40,235 bases of DNA from Salinicola sp. (lineage in GTDB: Bacteria; Pseudomonadota; Gammaproteobacteria; Pseudomonadales; Halomonadaceae): the NCBI GenBank assembly GCA_002695065.1, contig NZNW01000143.1, positions 13,579 through 53,813 on the forward strand, given 5' to 3'. The translations under genes were made by a program, and so were the position numbers. Shown one piece after another: positions 20,154-28,047 of this stretch. Below the pieces are notes generated by a model that ran no database searches, was not told the origin of the DNA, and saw nothing but the letters and a program-made list of their open reading frames with translations. Positions within the stretch are counted from its first letter, which is position 1. Each line of letters begins with the position of its first letter.

Positions 20154-20965
20154 GAGAACTGCCCCGCTGGCGCCAGGATATCGTCGAAGAAGTCCGGCGC
20201 CGGATAGTGGAACGGTACCGGACCGTCGGGCTCGCCATGCACGAACTGTTTCACATGAGCGTCGTCATTCACGTTCAGCGTCTGCGGAGAGCCGTGCGCC
20301 ATGACCTTGCCATCGGCGATGATGTAGACGTAGTCGGCGATCGACAATGTCTCCTTGATGTCGTGAGAGACCATCACGGCCGTCAGGCCCAGCGCCAGGT
20401 TGACCTTCTTGATCAGTTGCACCAGCACCCCCATCGAGATGGGATCCTGCCCCACGAACGGCTCGTCGTAGAGCACCAGGTCCGGATCCAGTGCCACCGC
20501 CCGCGCCAACGCCACGCGCCTGGCCATGCCACCGGACAGTTCCGAGGGCATCAGATGCCGGGCGCCACGCAACCCCACGGCCTGGAGCTTCATCAACACG
20601 ATGTCGCGGATCATGGCATTCGGGAGTTCGGTATGGATACGCAGCGGAAATGCCACGTTCTCGAATACGTCGAGGTCCGAGAATAGCGCGCCGCTCTGAA
20701 ACAGCATGCCCATTCGGCGACGCAGCTTGAAGAGCGAGCGCCGAGACAGCTTGTGCACATCCTGCCCACCGATGAGGATCTGGCCCCGATCCGGCACCAG
20801 CTGCCCGCCGATCAGTTTCAACAGGGTCGTCTTCCCAGTGCCGCTGGGCCCCATGATGGCGGTAATCTTGCCGAGTGGAATCTGCAAGTCGACGCCGCGG
20901 AAGATGTCGGTGCTGCCGCGGGAAAAGTGCAGGTCCTTGACCTCGACCATAATCGGATCGTCCAT
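20150..20965 (-). CDS. mlaF: Phospholipid ABC transporter ATP-binding protein MlaF
   Basis: ATPase of the MlaFEDB complex with 271 residues, first gene of the operon. Walker A GPSGTGKT at 39-46, Q-loop near [12 protein letters not shown], signature LSGGM at 143-147, Walker B LVLYDEP at 163-169, and the switch His in [16 protein letters not shown]. The C-terminal extension past HGSPQTL ends in AGQFS and would contact MlaB in known complexes. A TACAAT hexamer at 21003-21008 on the minus strand may be its -10 element; no clear -35 accompanies it. Confidence 0.97.
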   Translation of the reverse strand: MDDPIMVEVKDLHFSRGSTDIFRGVDLQIPLGKITAIMGPSGTGKTTLLKLIGGQLVPDRGQILIGGQDVHKLSRRSLFKLRRRMGMLFQSGALFSDLDVFENVAFPLRIHTELPNAMIRDIVLMKLQAVGLRGARHLMPSELSGGMARRVALARAVALDPDLVLYDEPFVGQDPISMGVLVQLIKKVNLALGLTAVMVSHDIKETLSIADYVYIIADGKVMAHGSPQTLNVNDDAHVKQFVHGEPDGPVPFHYPAPDFFDDILAPAGQFS

Positions 20966-21216
20966 GCAGCATCCACCAATCTAATGAGATCAATTATCGA
21001 ACATTGTATCCTAACCTTGGCGTCAGCGACCAGCCATCTCCCTGCCGTGAAAATCACCACCGCAGGAAGGACGAATCGCCGGCCGATCAAAGGTATACTG
21101 CCGCCATTGAAGCATTCCGGACACGGGACCTCGAAGCATAGCGACAGCAGGCATTTGGACGTCATGACCGACTTCTTCGTTCCATCCATCATCATCGGGG
21201 AGCCTCGACCGAGACC
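20966..21216. promoter_or_regulatory. Divergent control region between mlaF and kdsD
   Basis: These 251 bp hold no gene. The minus strand has TACAAT at 21003-21008 facing mlaF, and the plus strand has GGTATACTG with TATACT at 21094-21099 facing kdsD. Neither has a good -35. The small palindrome GTGA-AAA-TCAC (21047-21057) lies between them. Direction and placement suit divergent promoters, but strengths and operators are unproven. Confidence 0.45.
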
Positions 21217-22194
21217 ATGAACGACATCGCCGCGCTAGATTTCCGCGCCAGCGCCAGGCGCACGTTGACCCTGGAACAGCAAGCCATCGGAGAGCTCGTG
21301 TCGAAGCTCGACGACTGCTTCGATGAAGCCTGCGAGCTGCTCCTCGAATGCCGAGGCCGGTTGATCGTCACCGGCATGGGCAAGTCGGGCCACATTGCGC
21401 GCAAGATGGCGGCGACCCTCGCCAGCACCGGCTCGCCGGCTTTCTACGTACACCCGGGCGAAGCCAGCCACGGCGATCTCGGCATGATCACCGGCGACGA
21501 CGTCGTCATCGCCCTGTCCAACTCAGGCGAGACCCAGGAAATCACCGGCCTTCTGCCGCTGTTCAAGCGTCTCGGCGCGCCACTGGTCAGCCTTACCGGA
21601 CGCCCCGATTCCACACTAGCGCGCTACAGCGACGTCCATATCGACGTCGGCGTCTCTCGCGAAGCCTGTCCTCACGACCTGGCACCCACCTCTTCCACCA
21701 CGGCCGCGCTGGCGATGGGCGACGCCCTGGCGCTGGCGCTGCTCGAGGCGCGGGGGTTCAGCGCGGAGGATTTCGCGCTCTCCCACCCTGGCGGCACCCT
21801 CGGCAAGCGGCTGCTGCTGCGAGTCGCGGATCTCATGCACGAGGGCAACCGCCTCCCCAGCGTGCCGGCCGGCAGCCCGCTGCGAGAGGCGTTGCTGGAG
21901 ATGACGCTAAAGGGCATGGGGTTCACCTGCGTCGTCGATGAACGCGGCATGCTGGTCGGTGTCTATACCGACGGCGACCTGCGTCGCACGCTCGATCAGC
22001 GTGGCGATTTCGCGCTGCTGCGGGTGGACGACGTCATGACCCGCGGCGGCAAGACGGCCTCCCCCGACATGCTGGCGGCGGAGGCTGTCAGGATCATGGA
22101 GGACAACCGAATTACCGCCCTGGCAGTCGTCGAGGACGGTTCGCCAGTGGGCGCCCTGCACATGCACGACCTGTTGAGAAGCGGCGTCATCTGA
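21217..22194 (+). CDS. kdsD: D-arabinose 5-phosphate isomerase KdsD
   Basis: Converts D-ribulose 5-phosphate to D-arabinose 5-phosphate, the first step to the LPS sugar Kdo. It has 325 residues: a SIS domain (about 40-175; VTGMGKSGHIARKMAATLASTGSPAFYVHPGEASHGDLGMI, ALSNSGETQEI, SSTTAALAMGDALALALLEARGF) then two CBS domains (about 210-325; DLMHEGNRLPSVPAGSPLREALLEM, DDVMTRGGKTASPDMLAAEAVRIMEDNRITALAVV). It leads toward the lpt genes as in E. coli and Pseudomonas, but kdsC is absent after it. The 111 bp to lptC carry no recognisable kdsC remnant. Confidence 0.96.
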   Translation: MNDIAALDFRASARRTLTLEQQAIGELVSKLDDCFDEACELLLECRGRLIVTGMGKSGHIARKMAATLASTGSPAFYVHPGEASHGDLGMITGDDVVIALSNSGETQEITGLLPLFKRLGAPLVSLTGRPDSTLARYSDVHIDVGVSREACPHDLAPTSSTTAALAMGDALALALLEARGFSAEDFALSHPGGTLGKRLLLRVADLMHEGNRLPSVPAGSPLREALLEMTLKGMGFTCVVDERGMLVGVYTDGDLRRTLDQRGDFALLRVDDVMTRGGKTASPDMLAAEAVRIMEDNRITALAVVEDGSPVGALHMHDLLRSGVI

Positions 22195-22305
22195 GGCGCC
22201 GCTCGACACCCGTCGTCCCGCGATGTCGACCGTGCCATCCGACGACAGGCGTGAGGCACCCGGAACCTTCGATCACGACACGCACAATCAATACGAGGAG
22301 ATAAC

Positions 22306-22902
22306 GTGGCCAAAACAGCCAGATTCCAGTCTCCCTGGTGGCGACGCCTCGGCCTGCTGGTCCTGCTGCTGGTCCTGGGGGCTGGTCTGACCTACCTGGA
22401 TCAGCGCGGCGAGAACGACCAGGAGCCCGTCATCGGCAACACGGTCGGCGAGCCCGACTACTATCTCGAGGATGCCAGCATGACGCGCTTCGATGAACAG
22501 GGTCGCGCCTATCAGCGCCTGGAGACGCCACGGCTGGTACACACGCCGTCCGACGACATCATCCGCACCGAAGCGCCCCATGGCTATCTGACCGACGACC
22601 AGCAACGCCAGTGGCAGGTGACCAGCCAGACGGGGCGACTGAGCCGCAGCGGAGAACAGTTGACGCTCCAGGGCGACGCACGCCTGGTTCAGCCGGAGCA
22701 GGCGTGGAGCCTGGAGACGCAGACGCTGCACTACGACAATCGCGAAGCCCACGCCTGGAGTGACACGCCTTCCGTGTTGCGTCAGCATAATCAGAGCATG
22801 CGCGGGAACCGCTTCGATGCCTGGATCAACGAAGATCGTATGCGCTTGACCGACAACGTGCAGGGGCGCCTGCCACAGCAATCTGAGGATCAAGGATCAT
22901 GA
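22306..22902 (+). CDS. lptC: LPS export system protein LptC
   Basis: Bitopic inner-membrane protein that receives LPS from LptBFG and passes it to LptA. It has 198 residues: one membrane helix at about 12-32 (RRLGLLVLLLVLGAGLTYLDQ) and a periplasmic beta-jellyroll with PDYYLEDASMTRFDEQGRAYQRLETPRLVH and the C-terminal SMRGNRFDAWINEDRMRLTDNVQG, which matches the family. The start is a GTG at 22306 with GAGGAG 6 nt upstream. It overlaps lptA by 4 bp. Confidence 0.95.
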   Translation: MAKTARFQSPWWRRLGLLVLLLVLGAGLTYLDQRGENDQEPVIGNTVGEPDYYLEDASMTRFDEQGRAYQRLETPRLVHTPSDDIIRTEAPHGYLTDDQQRQWQVTSQTGRLSRSGEQLTLQGDARLVQPEQAWSLETQTLHYDNREAHAWSDTPSVLRQHNQSMRGNRFDAWINEDRMRLTDNVQGRLPQQSEDQGS

Positions 22903-23429
22903 GGCGAGAAATCGGCCAACTCCTGGTGCTGACCGCGCTGGGCTTCACCAGTCTTCCGACCGTCGCGCTGGAGAGCGATGCCAGCGCACCGATAGAAATC
23001 GCCGCCGATCAACTCGAGCTGGACGATCGCCAGGGCACTGCCGTCTACACGGGCGGCGTCGACATGCAGCAAGGCAGCATGCATCTCAAGGCGGCACGCG
23101 TTGATATCCAGCGCGGCAACAACGGCCAGGTCAGCCAGGTCACCGCCAAGGGCGGCGGTGGCGAGCGCGCCTACCTCGAACAGAAGCCGGCGCCCGATCA
23201 GGAGATCGTCAAGGGCTGGGGCGATACCGTGGTCTATCACGCCGCCGAACGACGGGTGGAGCTGATCGGCAACGCTGAGCTGCACCAGGCCGGCGACACC
23301 TTCGACGGTGCCTATGTCGAGTACTATCTCGACTCGCGACGCGTCCAGGCCCGCTCCGCCCAGAATGGCGACGGAAGCGGCGACGGCCGCGTCCGCATGA
23401 CTCTCACGCCGCGCGATTCGTCCCAGTAA
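22899..23429 (+). CDS. lptA: Periplasmic LPS-bridge protein LptA (LptH)
   Basis: OstA-like protein that polymerises into the periplasmic LPS bridge between LptC and LptD. It has 176 residues with a signal peptide (about 1-24, MRREIGQLLVLTALGFTSLPTVALES). The jellyroll includes IEIAADQLELDDRQGTAVYTGGVDMQQGSMHLKAARVDI and VYHAAERRVELIGNAELHQAGDTFDGAYVEYYLDSRRVQAR. The Gly/Asp-rich tail is variable. It overlaps lptC by 4 bp and is followed by lptB after 92 nt. Confidence 0.95.
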   Translation: MRREIGQLLVLTALGFTSLPTVALESDASAPIEIAADQLELDDRQGTAVYTGGVDMQQGSMHLKAARVDIQRGNNGQVSQVTAKGGGGERAYLEQKPAPDQEIVKGWGDTVVYHAAERRVELIGNAELHQAGDTFDGAYVEYYLDSRRVQARSAQNGDGSGDGRVRMTLTPRDSSQ

Positions 23430-23521
23430 CGGTCGAACCATGACCCGGCATCGTTTCGAGCCGTCGCGCGGGGCGTGACCGCGACATCACTCTCCGGCGC
23501 GCAGCCACAAGGATCGTATTC

Positions 23522-24247
23522 ATGAAAACGCTAACGGCCGCCAACCTTGCCAAGAGCTACAAGGGACGCCGAGTCGTCCACGACTTCAGCCTGACGCTGC
23601 GGCAAGGGAGTATCGTCGGCTTGCTGGGACCGAATGGCGCCGGCAAGACGACGTCCTTTTACATGATCGTCGGCCTGGTCAAGGCCGATGCGGGTAGCGT
23701 CCACATCGACGACATGGATCTCAGCCGTGCGCCGATGCACGACCGGGCACGAGCCGGCATCGGCTATCTGCCGCAGGAGGCCTCGATCTTCCGCAAGCTG
23801 AGCGTCGCCGACAACATCATGGCGATCCTCGAGACGCGCAAGGATCTGGATCGCGCCGGGCGGCGCGAACGGCTGGGACAGCTGCTCGGCGATTTCCACG
23901 TCGACCATATTCGCGACAACCTGGGCATGAGCCTGTCCGGTGGCGAACGCCGGCGCGTCGAGATCGCCCGCGCCCTGGCCACCGAGCCGGCATTCGTCCT
24001 GCTCGACGAACCGTTCGCCGGTGTCGACCCCATCTCGGTCGGCGACATCAAGAGCATCATCCGCCAGTTGCGCGACCGCGAGATCGGCGTCCTGATCACC
24101 GACCACAACGTGCGCGAGACGCTCGACATCTGCGATAACGCCTACATCGTCGGTGACGGCCAGATCATCGCCGAGGGCCGTCCCCAGGCCATTCTCGAAA
24201 ACCAGCGCGTTCGCGAGGTCTATCTCGGCCACGAGTTCCGCCTGTAG
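23522..24247 (+). CDS. lptB: LPS export ABC transporter ATP-binding protein LptB
   Basis: ATPase that drives LPS extraction with LptFG. It has 241 residues with Walker A GPNGAGKT at 36-43, Q-loop [14 protein letters not shown], signature LSGGE at 138-142, Walker B FVLLDEP at 158-164, and switch His in [19 protein letters not shown]. The last residues [11 protein letters not shown] match the conserved LptB C-terminus. It directly precedes the rpoN control region, the usual lptB-rpoN order. Confidence 0.98.
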   Translation: MKTLTAANLAKSYKGRRVVHDFSLTLRQGSIVGLLGPNGAGKTTSFYMIVGLVKADAGSVHIDDMDLSRAPMHDRARAGIGYLPQEASIFRKLSVADNIMAILETRKDLDRAGRRERLGQLLGDFHVDHIRDNLGMSLSGGERRRVEIARALATEPAFVLLDEPFAGVDPISVGDIKSIIRQLRDREIGVLITDHNVRETLDICDNAYIVGDGQIIAEGRPQAILENQRVREVYLGHEFRL

Positions 24248-24264
24248 CCCCCTGCCCTTTTCGT

Positions 24265-24309
24265 CATGCCATCGGTTGCCGCCACTTCGGAACCCACACT
24301 GATGGCATG
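24265..24309. repeat. Inverted repeat overlapping the rpoN promoter region
   Basis: CATGCCATC (24265-24273) and GATGGCATG (24301-24309) form a perfect 9-bp inverted repeat with 27 nt between the arms. The right arm contains the -24 element of the sigma-54-like site. The arm is followed by TTTCTT, so a weak lptB terminator is an alternative reading. A further GCCATC is at 24335-24340, and TTGCATA occurs twice (24314-24320, 24326-24332). Confidence 0.6.
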
Positions 24310-24318
24310 TTTCTTGCA
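24303..24318 (+). promoter_or_regulatory. Sigma-54 (-24/-12) promoter match upstream of rpoN
   Basis: TGGCATG-TTTC-TTGCA fits the sigma-54 consensus TGGCACG-N4-TTGCW with one transition. The GG (24304-24305) and GC (24316-24317) pairs are exactly 10 bp apart, as required. The start site would be about 24329, giving a 64-nt leader to the rpoN ATG. The site could serve autoactivation with an enhancer-binding protein, or occlusion by RpoN holoenzyme as negative feedback. Confidence 0.6.
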
Positions 24319-24392
24319 TAAAGCGTTGCATATCGCCATCGCAGCCAGTAACGTTGTGAGCCTTCCTCCGTTATCGTGACGATCGCTTTTCC

Positions 24393-25826
24393 ATGTCCAT
24401 GAAGCCCTCGCTGCAACTCAGGGTCGGCACGCAGTTGACCATGACGCCTCAGCTCCAGCAGGCCATTCAACTGCTTCAGCTGTCGACGCTCGACCTGCGT
24501 CAGGAAATACAGCAGGCGCTGGAGTCCAATCCGATGCTGGAAATGGAAGAGCCCTATTCGGAGCAGGAGACCCAGGACGCCACGGAAGACGAGTGGGCCA
24601 ATGACATTCCCGACGAACTGGCCCTCGACAGCGACTGGAGCGATACCTACCAGGACGCCCATGTCGGCTCTCCGGGCAGCGCGAGCAGTAACGAGGAAGC
24701 CCCGGACTTCGACCGTAACGCGGCTGTCACGACCCTTCGCGACCACCTGCTCTGGCAGCTGGCGATGGGAGATTTCGACGAGCGCGAGCTGGCACTGGGA
24801 GAGTGCCTGATCGACGCCATCAACGACGATGGCTACCTGGTGGACTCACTGGACGAGCTGGCGGCGAGCCTGCGCGAGCAGCGCGGGGAGAGCGTCAGCA
24901 CGGCCGATCTCGAGCACACGCTCATGCGCCTGCAACAGTTCGACCCCACCGGCGTCGGCGCTCGCAACCTGCGCGAGTGCCTGCTGCTTCAACTCGGCAC
25001 GCTGGACGACGACACCCCACTGCTCCCCCAGGCCAAGCGTCTGGTGCGCCAGTTCCTCGAAGCCCTGGCCGGCAACGATCGACGACTGCTCAAGCGCCGC
25101 CTGCGTCTCGAGGAGGAGGAGCTCGATAGCGTCATCGCCTTGATCCGGACGCTGGAGCCGCGCCCGGGCCAGCGCTTCGACACCAGCCGCGACGACTACG
25201 TGATCCCCGACCTGGTTGCCACGCCCTCTCGCGATGGCTGGCGCATCGAGCTGAACGCCGAGACCCTGCCGCGCCTGCGCATCCAGCCCGACTACGCCGC
25301 CCTGATCAAACGGGCGGACAAAAGCGATGACAACACCTTCCTGCGCCAGCACCTGCAGGAAGCCCGCTGGCTGATCAAGAGCCTCTCCAGCCGAAACGAC
25401 ACGCTGCTCAGGGTGGGCCGGGAGATCATGTCGCGCCAGGTGGGGTTTCTCGAGCGCGGCGAAGAGGCGATGAAACCCCTGATCCTGGCCGACATCGCCC
25501 GCAGCGTCGACATGCATGAATCGACGATCTCCCGGGTCACGACCCAGAAATACATCCACACGCCACGCGGCGTGTTCGAGTTGAAGTACTTTTTCTCGAG
25601 CCAGGTCGGCGGACAGGGTGGCGACGGCGACAGCTATTCAAGCACTGCCATCCGCGCCCGCATCAAGAAATTCATCGGCGACGAGCCCCCGCGCAAACCT
25701 CTCTCGGACAGCAAATTGGTCGAATTGCTGGCCCAGTCCGACATCAGCGTCGCCAGGCGCACCGTGGCCAAATACCGTGAAGCCATGGGCATTCCGTCGT
25801 CCAGTGAACGCAAGCGCCTGGCCTGA
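24393..25826 (+). CDS. rpoN: RNA polymerase sigma-54 factor RpoN
   Basis: Alternative sigma factor for -24/-12 promoters that needs AAA+ activators. It has 477 residues. Region I is Gln/Leu-rich (MKPSLQLRVGTQLTMTPQLQQAIQLLQLSTLDLRQEIQQALESNPMLE), followed by an acidic spacer (about 50-115), the core-binding domain (LDSVIALIRTLEPRPGQRF), the helix-turn-helix (ADIARSVDMHESTISRVTTQKYIHTPRGVFELKYFF) and the RpoN box ARRTVAKYRE at 454-463, identical to the family signature. An ATG two codons later (24399) aligns better with E. coli RpoN. No strong ribosome site precedes either. Confidence 0.97.
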   Translation: MSMKPSLQLRVGTQLTMTPQLQQAIQLLQLSTLDLRQEIQQALESNPMLEMEEPYSEQETQDATEDEWANDIPDELALDSDWSDTYQDAHVGSPGSASSNEEAPDFDRNAAVTTLRDHLLWQLAMGDFDERELALGECLIDAINDDGYLVDSLDELAASLREQRGESVSTADLEHTLMRLQQFDPTGVGARNLRECLLLQLGTLDDDTPLLPQAKRLVRQFLEALAGNDRRLLKRRLRLEEEELDSVIALIRTLEPRPGQRFDTSRDDYVIPDLVATPSRDGWRIELNAETLPRLRIQPDYAALIKRADKSDDNTFLRQHLQEARWLIKSLSSRNDTLLRVGREIMSRQVGFLERGEEAMKPLILADIARSVDMHESTISRVTTQKYIHTPRGVFELKYFFSSQVGGQGGDGDSYSSTAIRARIKKFIGDEPPRKPLSDSKLVELLAQSDISVARRTVAKYREAMGIPSSSERKRLA

Positions 25827-25884
25827 TCCCCGGGCCCGAAGTCAGTCAAGGCTCGCCATTCCGAACCAGATCGATCACGATGCC

Positions 25885-25912
25885 TTTGCAGTGCCCTGAA
25901 AAGGGTTACAAT
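25885..25912 (+). promoter_or_regulatory. Probable promoter of hpf-ptsN-rapZ-ptsO
   Basis: TTTGCA (25885-25890) and TACAAT (25907-25912) with a 16-bp spacer that contains the hairpin CCCT-GAAA-AGGG (25894-25905). The start would be near 25919, about 27 nt from the hpf ATG. It could let hpf and the PTS genes be expressed apart from rpoN. Confidence 0.5.
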
Positions 25913-25945
25913 CAGAAGTGCCATCTGCCGCAACAGGAGTGTGTC

Positions 25946-26254
25946 ATGCAAGTGAACGTTACCGGCCACCATGTCGAGCTGACCGACGCCCTCCGGGACT
26001 ACGTCGGAGAGAAACTCGTTCGTTTGGAGCGTCACTACGACAACATCACCAACGTCCAGGTCACCCTGAGTGTCGAGAAGGAACGCCAGCAGGCAGCCTG
26101 TACCCTGCACGCGGCCGGCGGCGACCTGCACGCCGAAGCCAGCGATACCGACATGTACGCCGCCATCGATTCACTGGCCGACAAACTCGACCGCCAACTG
26201 GTCAAGCACAAAGAGAAGGCACAAGCCCGCGCCCAAGGCGCAGGCGCCCGTTGA
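25946..26254 (+). CDS. hpf: Short ribosome hibernation promoting factor HPF
   Basis: Ribosome-associated protein of 102 residues that favours 100S dimers in stationary phase, together with RMF. It reads MQVNVTGHHVELTDALRDYVGEKLVRLERHYDNITNVQVTLSVEK, the HPF/YfiA beta-alpha fold, with SDTDMYAAIDSLADKLDRQLVKHKEK. It is the short form, lacking the C-terminal dimerisation domain of long HPF. The ATG at 25946 has AGGAG upstream; 22 residues further upstream in frame are not conserved. It follows rpoN, as in most gammaproteobacteria. Confidence 0.96.
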   Translation: MQVNVTGHHVELTDALRDYVGEKLVRLERHYDNITNVQVTLSVEKERQQAACTLHAAGGDLHAEASDTDMYAAIDSLADKLDRQLVKHKEKAQARAQGAGAR

Positions 26255-26260
26255 CGCCTG

Positions 26261-26743
26261 ATGATGACACTGGAAAGCATTCTGCCCCCCGAGCGAACCC
26301 TGTTCGAGGTCACGGGGGGCAGCAAAAAACGTCTGCTGGAATTTTTCAGCACCTTCATCGCCCAGAACACGCCCAGCCTGGATAGCCATGAGGTCTTCAG
26401 CCGCCTGATCGGTCGCGAGCGACTGGGAAGCACGGGGATCGGCAACGGCGTTGCCATCCCCCATGCTCGCAGCCCTCATTGCAAAGGGCCGATTGCGGGA
26501 TTCATGCGCCTGGAGGACGCCATCGACTTCGACGCCATCGACGGCGAGCCGGTGGACCTCGTTTTCGTGCTGCTGGTGCCGGAAGAGGCGGATGATGCGC
26601 ATCTGTCGCTGCTGGCGGAAGTCGCCGGCATCATGAACCAGAGCAGCGTTCGGCAGCAGTTGCGCCAGGCCGACTCGCAGCGGGCGCTGCACGATGCGCT
26701 CGTCGATGCCATTCGCCATCACCGTGACAGCGACGACGGATAA
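26261..26743 (+). CDS. ptsN: PTS IIA-like nitrogen regulatory protein PtsN (EIIANtr)
   Basis: Last phosphoacceptor of the nitrogen PTS. It has 160 residues with the PTS EIIA type-2 fold and the phosphorylated His68 in GNGVAIPHARSPHC. LESILPPERTLFEVTGGSKKRLLEFFSTFIA at the N-terminus and LVFVLLVPEEADDAHLSLLAEVAGIMNQ are typical. In relatives it regulates potassium transport and other targets according to its phosphorylation state. It starts 6 nt after hpf and ends 3 nt before rapZ. Confidence 0.96.
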   Translation: MMTLESILPPERTLFEVTGGSKKRLLEFFSTFIAQNTPSLDSHEVFSRLIGRERLGSTGIGNGVAIPHARSPHCKGPIAGFMRLEDAIDFDAIDGEPVDLVFVLLVPEEADDAHLSLLAEVAGIMNQSSVRQQLRQADSQRALHDALVDAIRHHRDSDDG

Positions 26744-26746
26744 GCG

Positions 26747-27691
26747 ATGCAACTCGTCATCATCAGTGGCCGCTCGGGCTCGGGGAAATCGATTGCGCTG
26801 CAGGCGCTCGAGGATCTTGGCTACTACGCCATCGACAACCTCCCCGCCAACCTGCTCGCCCCGCTGATCGACGAACTGCGCAGCGCTCCGCCATCCCGGC
26901 CCAACGTGGCGGTCAGTATCGACGCGCGCAACCTGCCGGAATCGCTGGAGCGTTTTCCCATCCTGCTGGACGCGGTGCGCGGGCGCGGCATAGACACCCA
27001 GGTCGTCTATCTCACCGCCGATGCCAAGATCCTGCTCGAACGCTACTCAGCCACTCGTCGTCGCCATCCGCTGACCCGCGGCAACGACATGACGCTGGCC
27101 GAGGCCATCGATCACGAGCAAGGCTATCTCGCGCCGATTCGCCGCGTGGCCGACCTGGTGATCGACACCCAGGGGCTGTCGGTGCACGACCTCCGGGCCC
27201 GAATCGGCGAACAGGTGGCCAAGCATACCGGTGGCCGGCTGACCTTGACCTTCGAGTCGTTCGGCTTCAAACGGGGCGTGCCGCTGGACGCCGACATGGT
27301 ATTCGACGCGCGCTGCCTTCCCAATCCGTTCTGGGATCCCGGGCTGCGCGCCTACGACGGCCGGGATGCCCAGATCATCGAGTTCCTCGAGTCCTATCCC
27401 GACGTCCACGCCCTGGCGGAGGACATCCACGGCTGGCTCGATCGCTGGCTGCCATCCTATCTGGCCAGTCATCGCAGTTATCTGACGGTCGCCATCGGCT
27501 GTACCGGCGGTCAACACCGCTCGGTCTATCTGATCGAGCGACTGGCACGCCATTTTCACCACGACGACGCCGATATTCGACTGCGCCATCGTGAGCTGGG
27601 CATTCACACCGCTCTCCCGAGCGACTCAGCAGCGCAGCCGTCCGCACCCACAGGAAACGCAGGATCATCCGAGCGCGATGCCGACACGTGA
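26747..27691 (+). CDS. rapZ: RNase adapter protein RapZ (YvcJ/YhbJ family)
   Basis: P-loop protein that in E. coli binds GlcN6P and the sRNAs GlmY/GlmZ and hands GlmZ to RNase E. It has 314 residues. Walker A GRSGSGKS at 8-15, QALEDLGYYAIDNLPANLL, SIDARNLPESL, LTFESFGFKRGVPLDADMVFDARCLPNPFW and the C-terminal RSYLTVAIGCTGGQHRSVYLIERLARHF are all present. The 30 residues after the last block are variable. It overlaps ptsO by 14 nt. Whether its sRNA partners exist in this organism cannot be told from this window. Confidence 0.96.
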   Translation: MQLVIISGRSGSGKSIALQALEDLGYYAIDNLPANLLAPLIDELRSAPPSRPNVAVSIDARNLPESLERFPILLDAVRGRGIDTQVVYLTADAKILLERYSATRRRHPLTRGNDMTLAEAIDHEQGYLAPIRRVADLVIDTQGLSVHDLRARIGEQVAKHTGGRLTLTFESFGFKRGVPLDADMVFDARCLPNPFWDPGLRAYDGRDAQIIEFLESYPDVHALAEDIHGWLDRWLPSYLASHRSYLTVAIGCTGGQHRSVYLIERLARHFHHDDADIRLRHRELGIHTALPSDSAAQPSAPTGNAGSSERDADT

Positions 27692-27947
27692 ACTTCGCCT
27701 GACCAACCGCCGCGGACTGCATGCCCGTGCCGCCACCAAACTGGTTCAATGCTGCCAACCCTTCGACGTGCGCGTGGCGATCCATCACGGTAACCGCCAG
27801 GCGGACGCCGCCAATATCATGTCGCTGCTCATGCTTGCGGCACCTTGTGGCACCGAATTGATCGTCGTCACTGAAGGCGAGGATGCAGACGCTGCCATGG
27901 ACGCCATCGTCAGGCTGTTCGAGGCTCGCTTTCACGAGGACGAGTAA
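27678..27947 (+). CDS. ptsO: HPr-like nitrogen PTS phosphocarrier NPr
   Basis: Phosphocarrier between EINtr (PtsP) and PtsN. It has 89 residues; the active-site His15 is in LTNRRGLHARAATKLVQ, and ADAANIMSLLMLAAPCGTEL holds the region equivalent to Ser46 of HPr. The ATG at 27678 lies inside the end of rapZ in another frame; a longer frame from 27591 is not conserved. It completes the rpoN-hpf-ptsN-rapZ-ptsO cluster known from E. coli and Pseudomonas. Confidence 0.95.
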   Translation: MPTRELRLTNRRGLHARAATKLVQCCQPFDVRVAIHHGNRQADAANIMSLLMLAAPCGTELIVVTEGEDADAAMDAIVRLFEARFHEDE

Positions 27948-28047
27948 CCCCACCCGTTTATGAACAGCGTTTTCTATCCTCGTCATTTCTCTCGACGATG
28001 GTAGAATGCTCACCCTATCGCCAGTCGTTCAAGGATGACCGTTCAGG

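Noticed and set aside
22259-22290. GGAACC upstream of lptC as a sigma-E -35 element
   Set aside because: The -35 half resembles GGAACTT, but no TCAAA or TCTGA -10 lies at a 16-17 bp distance.
22195-22305. Possible remnant of kdsC between kdsD and lptC
   Set aside because: I translated the region looking for HAD motifs or a decayed end of KdsC and found none; the sequence looks like an ordinary gap.
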